Shown here: piece after piece, positions 1 to 5,333 of the stretch
Position numbering within the stretch: the stretch's first letter is position 1
Layout of the letters: every line of letters begins with the position of its first letter
Assembly (NCBI GenBank): GCA_964605665.1
Contig: CAZSDP010000052.1
Coordinates: 1-5,333, forward strand
Length of the DNA stretch: 5,333 nt
Direction: 5' to 3'
DNA from: CAZSDP01 sp964605665
Lineage (GTDB): Bacteria > Planctomycetota > UBA8108 > UBA1146
The notes under the pieces: model-generated
The model's database searches: none
Seen by the model: only the letters and a program-made list of their open reading frames with translations
Told to the model about the DNA's origin: nothing
Position numbers and translations under genes: made by a program

Positions 1-62
1 AACCGTCCGTGCCGCTGACCCAGTTTTGCCGTCCATGATCCAGTGAATCGAGCCCCGGGGGC

Positions 63-90
63 GGGTTATCTGGGTTATCTGGGGTAATCT
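63..90. repeat. Short tandem repeat, 9-bp unit
   Basis: The unit GGGTTATCT occurs at 63-71 and 72-80, followed by a degenerate third copy GGGGTAATCT (81-90). It sits in the 198-bp region left of the small membrane protein gene, where I see no other gene. This is probably ordinary microsatellite-like slippage, though a binding site cannot be excluded. Confidence 0.55.
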
Positions 91-198
91 GATCTGGGAA
101 TGAAATCACAAACCTGGGTTGAGATGTTGCGATGCCCGAGGTCGCCGCTTGGGATGTTCCCGGAAGTACAGCGTCAACCACGCATTGGCTGGTACCCG

Positions 199-492
199 CT
201 ACCCGCGGGTTGATCGTGATTTTCCTGTAAGCATAGACATCAGGGCCTCTTCTGTGATTCGCTTTCCGTCACGGTCTACAACTTGAATCTCGTCTTTGGC
301 AAAGAGACTCTTGAGTTTCTCATGAAAGGCTGCCTGGCCCCTCGTCTTGCCTGATCCTATTCCGATGGCCAACCCACATCCGATGCCGCATGCTAGCCCT
401 GCCCCAAACCCGTCCACTAATGGCCTCCTTCTGTCGTAAATCGTTGAAGTCCAGCTCATCTCCTTGCGACGAGCTTCGTTTGAGTTATCCAC
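199..492 (-). CDS. Small glycine-zipper-like membrane protein of unknown function
   Basis: This encodes a 97-residue protein that I do not recognise. A charged N-terminus (residues 1-23, ending in Arg-Arg-Arg) is followed by a glycine/alanine-rich hydrophobic stretch at about residues 25-48, with glycines at 28, 30, 32, 36, 38, 40, 44, 46 and 48. This spacing resembles glycine-zipper transmembrane helices. The C-terminal half (51-97) is soluble-looking and charged. The GIGSGKT string at 44-50 looks like a P-loop, but the protein is far too short and lacks the rest of an NTPase fold. The start is GTG at 492, the first start after an in-frame TAG. An ATG at codon 12 (position 459) is the alternative, but its AAGGAG sits directly against the start with no spacing. 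The gene starts 49 bp after the stop of the giant HEAT/WD40 gene on the same strand, so co-transcription is plausible. The ORF is probably real; its function is unknown. Confidence 0.6.
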   Translation of the reverse strand: MDNSNEARRKEMSWTSTIYDRRRPLVDGFGAGLACGIGCGLAIGIGSGKTRGQAAFHEKLKSLFAKDEIQVVDRDGKRITEEALMSMLTGKSRSTRG

Positions 493-541
493 CTGAAACT
501 CTAAGCTCTATCTGATATCTGGAGATGGCCCGATAACCTAC

Positions 542-3500
542 TCAGTTGTCGTCTGGACCCAACGAGTAGCTCCCTTGGTTCTGGCGCGCCAGTGCCATCA
601 GCCAGCCCCCACTGTTTCCGGGTGGCATATCGACGACATTGATCCGAACCCTCGCGAAATTGTTCTTCGCCACCAGATCCAAAATCTCCGGGTAATTCAT
701 CTCCTCATGCTGCAATCTTCCAGTACTAAGGAACAAAATGTGTCGTCGATCTGCGGGCGCCTGGAGGCGGTTAGCAACCTCAAGTGCAAACTGCAGGGCG
801 CGGTGTGGGGCCGCCCCTTTCCCGGGTAGAACCTCTTCGACAAACCGGGCTGCGGCTTTCCGATTCTGCTCGGTGCCGAGCACCGGTACTCCGTCCGCGG
901 GGTATGACGAAATCTCCCTGTCGTAGGTAATCACTGCGAACTCGACTTGCCCTCCGATGCTTCCTATTGAGCGAAGAAGTGACTGCTTCGCCCTCTCGAA
1001 CACCGCCTGACCTGACCACTGCGTTCGTTCCATCACCAGAACGTAGCCTCCGAGCGGAGTCGTCACCGCGCTGTCATCAGGATCATCCCCAACGCTCGAA
1101 CTCTTACGAATCACCTGAATGGCTTTCTCCGCCTGACGCCGAACCTGTTCTTCCTCGTCGACCAGAGCCGACTCGAGATCGGGCAGCGCGTCCCGAGCCT
1201 CCGAGCCGAAACGACCCAACGCCATCGCGGATGCGGCTCGAACCCCGTAATGATCATCCTTCAGAGCGCCTCGTAAGGTGGCCACCGCAGTCGGGTCGGC
1301 CACTCCGATACGGCCAAGGGCGAAGACGGCATCAGTGCGGATGATGGGATCTGTATCGGAGATCATCTCAACCAGGTCGGGGATCGCCCGCTCACCCTCC
1401 GAACCCATACGCGAAAGCGTTCGCATCGCGACCCGGCGGTGCTTTGAGTCAAAGAATGCGATCAATGTGGGAACCGCGTCAGGTCCACCTCGCGCTAAGT
1501 GCGAGATGTAGCGACTCTGGTCGATAAACTCAGCGTTGAGGGGCACGATCTCGGAGAATTGAGCGACCGTGAGCTGACCAGCCCCCAGCAGCTCCGCAAG
1601 TCCTTCCAACGCACAGCTGCGTTCCGAGCGTGAATCGAGAGCCTCACTCAGCACAGTGACCACCCGATCCGAGTGCTCATTGAGTCTGACAAGGGTCAAC
1701 GCTGCATTGACCCGAACCGAAACCTCCGGGTCATCGAGGGCAACGACGAACCGATCGCCGGAACCGACGAGCTGATCGGTCTGTGAAGAGAGCGAATAAG
1801 CGGCGATTCTTCTCACCCGCGGGTCGGGGTCTGACAAGCGCTTCAGGAACAGAGGAACCGATTCCCGAGTCTTTCCGAAGTTGTGGATCGCTCTCAGCGC
1901 TTCCTCTCGAACTCTCCCTTTTGGGTCCTCGAAAGCGTGCAGGCAAGCAGTGACGAGGGAGGTTGAGGGTGAACGACCAGCGCTTTCAACGAGGATCCGC
2001 AGAGCATTCAATCGGATCACCCCGTCTGAATCGGAAAGTGCTTGCATGAGATCCGGGGTGGCCTCTTCTCCGAGACCTTTTATGGCCGTGAAGATCGGGA
2101 GCAGGACTTGCCGATCTTCCGAAATCCGCAGCGTACGGATCCAAGCATCGCGTGCGATCGGTCCCAATTTGGCGAGCGCTTTCACCGCCGCTGCCGAGAC
2201 CCGGGGCGCGGGATCATCAACCGCCGCCTCGAGAGCCGGGATGCCCGATTCACCCTGGGCGAAGAGAATGTCGATCCCCTTTAACCGATCACTGGCACTG
2301 ATGTACTCCCCACCACCTTTGTCACCGAGAGTCTCCATGATCGCCACCCCAACGGCGTCGTCCACCTCTACGCTTGCGGCTGCCTTGAGAGCCCCGACCA
2401 CCGTGGGCGCGTAGATAAAGACAGCGAGCGCCTTCGCGGCAGCTTCACGCTGCGACGAGGGTCCGTCCTTCTTCAGGATCTCGAGTAGCTCAGGGATCGC
2501 GGGTTCCCCCATGCTGGCGAGCACCTTTGTCGAACTAAACCTATAATCACCGATCCATCTGTCACGACCGCGGGCCAGGTTGGCAACGCAATCCGCAACC
2601 GTGATCCCATCGAATGTGATCTGCCCGTCCACGACCCGCGCGCTCGGCATCTTCCGAGGGGTGGGCGGTTCAGTCTGTGCACGCTCGAAGCGCTCCGGGT
2701 CGACTCCTCTCAACGCCTGGGTCGCGGCGGTTCGGACTTTGGGGAAGGGATCGGCGAGGAGGATCTCGAGCTTCGGAGCAAGTTCGATCGCCGCTGGACC
2801 GAGACTCCCCGCGATTCTCGCGGTGAGCTCTCGAATTAACGAGCTCTCGTCTTCGAGACCGAGGGCACAAATATCGATGGTCCCTGGCGTCGAGGGAAAG
2901 AGGTCGAGAAAGTGGATCGCAATAGAGGCTATCGCCTGATAACGGACGAGGACCGAGGTCTCTTGACGTAAAGCGGGGACGAAATCGGGCAGGCTGTCCA
3001 CTCCTAGACGAGCGGGGAATCCGTCTCCACGATCGGTCTCCAGCCCTGCGAAGCAACGTTCGATCAGAGTCTCCGAGCGCAGACGACGCGCCTCCGGGTC
3101 CATCGGCCGTGAGAGGTCCCATAGAAGGAGGTGTGGTTCGTCGCTCCCTTCGGTGATCGAATCGTCGGGATTGAACGGCCGGAAGCCAAGCCCTGCAACC
3201 CAACGACCATCCGATGAAGTCACCGCGGTCTTCGAAATCGACTCGACAAAGATCGACCGAATCTCGCCGTCTCGAAGCCCTCTCCCCATCAGCCCCACGT
3301 TCACGTTGCCGAAGAATTCACCTGGATTGGTGGCCAGAAACCAACCGTCAGGATGGATCTGCACCGAGCTGCCCCTGGAAGTGACGAATCGGGTTTCCAA
3401 AAGGGCCGGTCGCTCGCCTAGATCGAGATCGGCAACCGCGATCGCACTCTCTGACCGGAACGACACGACGCACACCCGACCGTCAGCCGTGAAGTCGATA

Positions 3501-4291
3501 TCGAGCGGTATGCGGCCAAAGTCACGAGCCAAGCACTCCCCGTTACTGGTCCGATAAAGCCCGAGCGAAGTCCCGAGGATCGCGAGCAGCTCACCATCCG
3601 GTGAGAACTTCAAGCGGTGCGCCTTGTCTCCCGACTGACTCCAGATTTGCTCACCTAGATCGAGGTCCCAGACTCGGACCTCTCCTTCTCGCCCGACAGC
3701 GAACTTTCCAACCGCAGCGAGATAGCGGCCATCGGCGGAGACCGCGTCTGGCTTGAATCCGGAAAAATCAAGGTCGCCGAGGCGATCGGTTGTGATCTCT
3801 TCCGGTTCCTTCGGGCGACGGATGTTCCAAATCCGCACAGTCTGACCGATCGCATACAGCACGCCGTTGGAAGTGAGCAAGAGCTGCCGCGGTTGGTTCT
3901 CGGTGTACGGGATCGAAGTGAGAAGCTCTCGGGTCGCCAATTCGAAAAGAACGATCCGACTCGCTCCATGGCGCTCCCCTTGGGAGTTCATTTCGACAAA
4001 GGCCAGAATTTCGCTGTCGGGCGAGAAAGCGAGGAGTAGGGGAATCCCGATGCTGGCGTCGCTGGTATCCCTCCTCGACAGGGGGAGAAGGACCTCGGGA
4101 GAATAAGTGGTGCATTCGATCTGATGGGTCAGTCGTTTCCAGTCCGACCCGCCCACGCATCCAGTCTCTGTCAAGAGCGACAGTACGAGAAGAAGGATCA
4201 GCGGTCCAGAAATCCACGACGGCCAGACTCTCCGATTGAGGGTCTGCTGTTTCCCCGCAACAGAAAAGCAACTCAAGGTTCTGATCAACAT
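542..4291 (-). CDS. Giant exported WD40-like / HEAT-repeat / degenerate VWA protein
   Basis: This encodes a multidomain protein of 1249 residues from the ATG at 4291. The frame extends to a GTG at 4321 (1259 residues; the numbering here uses that longer form). The ATG is preferred because AGAAGG lies 9 nt upstream, while the GTG has no ribosome site. A basic N-terminus and hydrophobic core (about 39-50, ILLLVLSLL) precede a Cys at 55. This is a signal peptide or anchor, with only a weak lipobox (TETGC). Residues about 90-405 show repeated FSPDGELLA- and VRVWDL-type strands, six or seven WD40-like blades. Residues about 445-1072 hold roughly 16 HEAT repeats of the form PxLxxxLxDxDxxVRxxAxxALxxLG, broken by a linker near 541-590. 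Residues about 1090-1255 match the von Willebrand A pattern seen in planctomycete proteins, but the MIDAS residues are replaced. No catalytic site is visible. The likely role, inferred only, is a protein-binding scaffold at the envelope. A 97-residue membrane protein follows 49 bp downstream. The frame is intact. Confidence 0.93.
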   Translation of the reverse strand: MLIRTLSCFSVAGKQQTLNRRVWPSWISGPLILLLVLSLLTETGCVGGSDWKRLTHQIECTTYSPEVLLPLSRRDTSDASIGIPLLLAFSPDSEILAFVEMNSQGERHGASRIVLFELATRELLTSIPYTENQPRQLLLTSNGVLYAIGQTVRIWNIRRPKEPEEITTDRLGDLDFSGFKPDAVSADGRYLAAVGKFAVGREGEVRVWDLDLGEQIWSQSGDKAHRLKFSPDGELLAILGTSLGLYRTSNGECLARDFGRIPLDIDFTADGRVCVVSFRSESAIAVADLDLGERPALLETRFVTSRGSSVQIHPDGWFLATNPGEFFGNVNVGLMGRGLRDGEIRSIFVESISKTAVTSSDGRWVAGLGFRPFNPDDSITEGSDEPHLLLWDLSRPMDPEARRLRSETLIERCFAGLETDRGDGFPARLGVDSLPDFVPALRQETSVLVRYQAIASIAIHFLDLFPSTPGTIDICALGLEDESSLIRELTARIAGSLGPAAIELAPKLEILLADPFPKVRTAATQALRGVDPERFERAQTEPPTPRKMPSARVVDGQITFDGITVADCVANLARGRDRWIGDYRFSSTKVLASMGEPAIPELLEILKKDGPSSQREAAAKALAVFIYAPTVVGALKAAASVEVDDAVGVAIMETLGDKGGGEYISASDRLKGIDILFAQGESGIPALEAAVDDPAPRVSAAAVKALAKLGPIARDAWIRTLRISEDRQVLLPIFTAIKGLGEEATPDLMQALSDSDGVIRLNALRILVESAGRSPSTSLVTACLHAFEDPKGRVREEALRAIHNFGKTRESVPLFLKRLSDPDPRVRRIAAYSLSSQTDQLVGSGDRFVVALDDPEVSVRVNAALTLVRLNEHSDRVVTVLSEALDSRSERSCALEGLAELLGAGQLTVAQFSEIVPLNAEFIDQSRYISHLARGGPDAVPTLIAFFDSKHRRVAMRTLSRMGSEGERAIPDLVEMISDTDPIIRTDAVFALGRIGVADPTAVATLRGALKDDHYGVRAASAMALGRFGSEARDALPDLESALVDEEEQVRRQAEKAIQVIRKSSSVGDDPDDSAVTTPLGGYVLVMERTQWSGQAVFERAKQSLLRSIGSIGGQVEFAVITYDREISSYPADGVPVLGTEQNRKAAARFVEEVLPGKGAAPHRALQFALEVANRLQAPADRRHILFLSTGRLQHEEMNYPEILDLVAKNNFARVRINVVDMPPGNSGGWLMALARQNQGSYSLGPDDN

Positions 4292-4300
4292 CGGACGATC

Positions 4301-4306
4301 CCTTCT
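4301..4306 (-). promoter_or_regulatory. Ribosome binding site deciding the start of the giant gene
   Basis: Read on the minus strand this is AGAAGG, 9 nt before the ATG at 4291. The upstream in-frame GTG at 4321 is preceded by an AT-rich stretch without any purine-rich site. This favours the ATG, and it also places the hydrophobic signal segment closer to the N-terminus. Confidence 0.55.
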
Positions 4307-4334
4307 ATCCTCAGTGAGCACAGTTCAGATATTG

Positions 4335-4404
4335 GAGAAGTGTCACGATCAGTTGGGCGATGAAACAACGCTACGGCGCCAACCATTGTTCCGAATTTTG
4401 GAAA
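4335..4404 (-). repeat. 70-bp direct repeat, copy 1, upstream of the giant gene
   Basis: This segment recurs at 5133-5202 in the same orientation, 798 bp away. The first 63 bp are identical, and only one base differs over 70 bp (T at 4398, G at 5196). It lies 43 bp upstream of the preferred ATG of the giant gene, in its leader or promoter zone. Within it, GTTGGGCG (4352-4359) can pair with CGCCAAC (4377-4383), leaving one G bulged and a 17-nt loop. Strand is given relative to the neighbouring genes. Confidence 0.93.
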
Positions 4405-4453
4405 CGTACAACCGCTCACTGCACATGGGTCTTCCTTAAGGGTTTAAGTTTGG

Positions 4454-4485
4454 GCTAAGCTGAGGGTTTACGCGTCAGCCTTAGC
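4454..4485. other. Bulged hairpin in the spacer after the DUF2007 gene
   Basis: GCTAAGCTGA (4454-4463) pairs with TCAGCCTTAGC (4475-4485), giving ten base pairs with one bulged C and an 11-nt loop. It lies about 60 bp downstream of the DUF2007 stop and may stop or stabilise that transcript. No T-run follows on the minus strand; a short TTTT follows at 4489-4492 on the plus strand, where there is no gene to end. A classical intrinsic terminator is therefore not shown. Confidence 0.4.
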
Positions 4486-4546
4486 GACTTTTCCATTCAC
4501 ATTCAAATCGACAGACATCTCTTTGCCATGTCAAACGTCACCGCAG

Positions 4547-5017
4547 CTAACGAACGGTTTGGCAAGACCAGCAAATACCGAAGGTCGGTTCATTCTGCTC
4601 GCCGCAGCCTGAACAATCCCAAGGCTCTTCGTCTTCATGGTCTAGAGCGAGTTTGTATTCCGCTTCGTACTCCGCCACTAGTTTTCGAGCAAACGGCAGA
4701 TCCTCTTGGCGAGCCCAAACGCAAGGCGAGACGCTCGGATGTCCTAACATAGGCAGTTCACCCGCCCCCATATGCAGGGACTCACCAACGACGGTAGCGA
4801 AGATTCCCTTTGACGCAAAAATAGCCTCTAGTTCTCTAGCCTGGGTCGCGTCCTTGGCAACATACGCCTCTACGAGATCATCTTGTGGCGGGTTCACTTT
4901 GAAGCCTAACTGCGTTTCGACAGAGCCTTCTCTGCCTGATTTCAGGTTGTCACTCTTCTGTTTTGAGAGACGACCGAACCCCTCGAAACGAAGAGTGTGC
5001 TGACCGAGAAGCCACAT
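4547..5017 (-). CDS. DUF2007-like protein with C-terminal RanBP2-type zinc ribbon
   Basis: This encodes 156 residues. Residues about 47-117 (LVEAYVAKDATQARELEAIF, then a hydrophobic GIFATVVG turn and a final VWARQEDLPFARKLVAEYE) fit DUF2007 (PF09413), a small alpha/beta domain named a putative signal-transducing protein with no proven biochemistry. An acidic linker (128-132) leads to a zinc ribbon at 133-152. It matches W-x-C-x2-C-x3-N-x6-C-x2-C exactly, with W133, C135, C138, N142, C149 and C152, which is the RanBP2-type finger. It probably binds one zinc ion in the cytoplasm; its partner is unknown. No signal peptide or membrane segment is seen. The ATG at 5017 is the longest start but lacks a good ribosome site. 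A GTG at 4897 (codon 41) would begin the protein just before the DUF2007 domain, as is usual for the family, and may be the true start. The gene stands alone between two copies of a 70-bp direct repeat. Confidence 0.85.
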   Translation of the reverse strand: MWLLGQHTLRFEGFGRLSKQKSDNLKSGREGSVETQLGFKVNPPQDDLVEAYVAKDATQARELEAIFASKGIFATVVGESLHMGAGELPMLGHPSVSPCVWARQEDLPFARKLVAEYEAEYKLALDHEDEEPWDCSGCGEQNEPTFGICWSCQTVR

Positions 5018-5067
5018 CTTGCAAGAACCAACCAGCCGCGGTAGCGAGTGAGAGCAATGTCATAAAA

Positions 5068-5097
5068 ATTACATTTGTTCGAAGTGCTCTTTAGCAA
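5068..5097 (-). promoter_or_regulatory. Possible sigma-70-type promoter of the DUF2007 gene
   Basis: On the minus strand TTGCTA (5092-5097; 4 of 6 to the -35 consensus) is followed after 18 bp by TGTAAT (5068-5073; 5 of 6 to the -10 consensus). The neighbourhood is AT-rich. Transcription would start near 5061, about 44 nt before the ATG at 5017. The match is modest and could be chance. Confidence 0.3.
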
Positions 5098-5110
5098 CAC
5101 CTCGTGGGCT
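5090..5110 (-). repeat. 21-bp repeat, copy 1
   Basis: This 21-bp segment, containing CCTCGTGGGCT after a TTTAGCAA start, recurs at 5231-5251 with a single substitution (C at 5098 against A at 5239). The two copies lie on either side of the 70-bp repeat copy at 5133-5202, in the same orientation. The segment also supplies the possible -35 hexamer of the DUF2007 gene. Confidence 0.8.
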
Positions 5111-5132
5111 GCCTGCCATCCCAGGCTAATCT

Positions 5133-5202
5133 GAGAAGTGTCACGATCAGTTGGGCGATGAAACAACGCTACGGCGCCAACCATTGTTCCGAATTGTGGA
5201 AA
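5133..5202 (-). repeat. 70-bp direct repeat, copy 2, upstream of the DUF2007 gene
   Basis: This is the second copy of the segment at 4335-4404, with one mismatch. It lies about 115 bp upstream of the ATG of the DUF2007 gene, so both copies sit in the same orientation ahead of a minus-strand gene. Short reading frames run through it on the minus strand, but they stop in or next to the repeat and look accidental. The sequence just outside the two copies differs, so the repeat boundaries are sharp. Confidence 0.93.
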
Positions 5203-5230
5203 AAGGTGTTAAATCCAATAGCCTGGTGGG

Positions 5231-5251
5231 TTTAGCAAAACCTCGTGGGCT
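5231..5251 (-). repeat. 21-bp repeat, copy 2
   Basis: This is the partner of the segment at 5090-5110, with 20 of 21 bases identical and an offset of 141 bp. It is separated from the 70-bp repeat by 28 bp. A short inverted pair, CCAGGCT (5121-5127) and AGCCTGG (5220-5226), lies between the 21-bp copies and the 70-bp repeat on each side, giving the block a partly symmetrical build. Confidence 0.8.
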
Positions 5252-5283
5252 TCTGTCTCGGTTAGCGGCGAACCCTTCCTCTT

Positions 5284-5332
5284 CCCAAGGCTTGGGATGC
5301 GACACCGCAGGAGCTGCGGCGCTCGATCGAGC
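5284..5332. repeat. Cluster of three adjacent perfect inverted repeats
   Basis: Three short palindromes follow one another: CCCAAG-G-CTTGGG (5284-5296), CCGCAG-GAG-CTGCGG (5305-5319) and GCTCGATCGAGC (5321-5332). A weaker one, GGTT with AACC around a 7-nt loop, lies just before them (5260-5274). No T-run follows on either strand, so this is not a plain terminator. It may continue beyond the window. Confidence 0.6.
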
Positions 5333-5333
5333 A

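Larger units (their letters stand above)
5018..5333. other. Gene-free, repeat-rich intergenic region
   Basis: I found no supportable gene in these 316 bases. On the minus strand two frames are open from the right edge, ending at 5147 (61 residues) and at 5209 (about 40 residues). Neither has a family resemblance I trust, and both end in or beside repeat sequence. The region holds the 70-bp repeat copy, both 21-bp repeats, a palindrome cluster and a possible promoter for the DUF2007 gene. The tail of an upstream gene running in from beyond 5333 cannot be excluded. Confidence 0.6.

Noticed and set aside
1..36. Start of another minus-strand gene (ATG at 36, running off the left edge)
   Set aside because: Only 12 codons are visible, with no ribosome binding site and no recognisable sequence.
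201..210. 10-bp palindrome ACCCGCGGGT at the stop codon of the small gene as a terminator
   Set aside because: It has no loop or T-run and overlaps the last codons; it is too short to call a functional site.
345..365. Walker A (P-loop) motif GIGSGKT in the small protein
   Set aside because: It lies at the end of a glycine-rich hydrophobic segment in a 97-residue protein with no Walker B or other NTPase features; it is probably a by-product of the glycine-zipper composition.
1881..2414. 177-residue open frame on the plus strand inside the giant gene
   Set aside because: It is antisense to a well-supported HEAT-repeat coding region and has low-complexity Ser/Arg/Ala composition without domain features. 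It is a shadow frame of GC-rich coding DNA, as are the other plus-strand frames here.
4352..4383. Integron attC recombination site within the 70-bp repeat
   Set aside because: GTTGGGC fits the GTTRRRY core, and a stem with a bulged base can form. However, the orientation of the two arms is inverted relative to attC, no RYYYAAC partner occurs at the right distance on either side, and no integrase gene is in the window.
4506..4534. Perfect TTGACA -35 on the minus strand (4529-4534) as promoter of the giant gene
   Set aside because: At 17-bp spacing the -10 position reads TCGATT, only 3 of 6 to consensus, and it lies about 240 nt upstream of the start; the match is likely accidental.
4942..5184. 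80-residue minus-strand frame overlapping the start of the DUF2007 gene
   Set aside because: It begins inside the 70-bp repeat, crosses a 21-bp repeat and overlaps the DUF2007 gene out of frame, with no recognisable domain. It is probably a spurious frame created by repeat sequence.
5147..5332. Minus-strand frame open to the right edge (61 residues) as a partial gene
   Set aside because: It ends inside the 70-bp repeat, runs through a 21-bp repeat and palindromes, and another frame is equally open at the edge. Coding cannot be supported without more sequence.

Overview
The window looks like a stretch of a planctomycete (Pirellula/Rhodopirellula-like) chromosome. The evidence is indirect: one very large exported protein joins a WD40-like propeller, a long HEAT-repeat array and a von Willebrand A-like domain; a small DUF2007 protein carries a RanBP2-type zinc ribbon; the intergenic spaces are loose and repeat-bearing; and base composition is moderately GC-rich. 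No rRNA, tRNA, CRISPR array, transposase or integrase was found.

All three supported genes are on the minus strand, so the order of reading is right to left. Region 5018-5333 has no convincing gene. It holds one copy of a 70-bp repeat (5133-5202) flanked by two copies of a 21-bp repeat (5090-5110, 5231-5251), and a run of short perfect inverted repeats at the right edge (5284-5332). Next is the DUF2007/zinc-ribbon gene (4547-5017). A 255-bp spacer follows, with a bulged hairpin (4454-4485) and the second copy of the 70-bp repeat (4335-4404). Then comes the giant gene (542-4291), and after a 49-bp gap a 97-residue protein with a glycine-rich membrane segment (199-492). Positions 1-198 hold only a short 9-bp tandem repeat and no supported gene.

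The giant protein and the small glycine-rich protein could be co-transcribed, given same strand and a 49-bp gap. The giant protein appears to be exported or membrane-anchored and to be built entirely of interaction modules, so a scaffold or sensor role at the cell envelope is a reasonable inference; no catalytic site is visible. The VWA-like domain has lost the recognisable metal-binding (MIDAS) residues. The DUF2007 gene is bracketed by direct repeats and may be an independent unit. I see no clear defence, secretion or biosynthetic system. The most unusual items are the giant protein's architecture and the repeat pair that brackets the DUF2007 gene.
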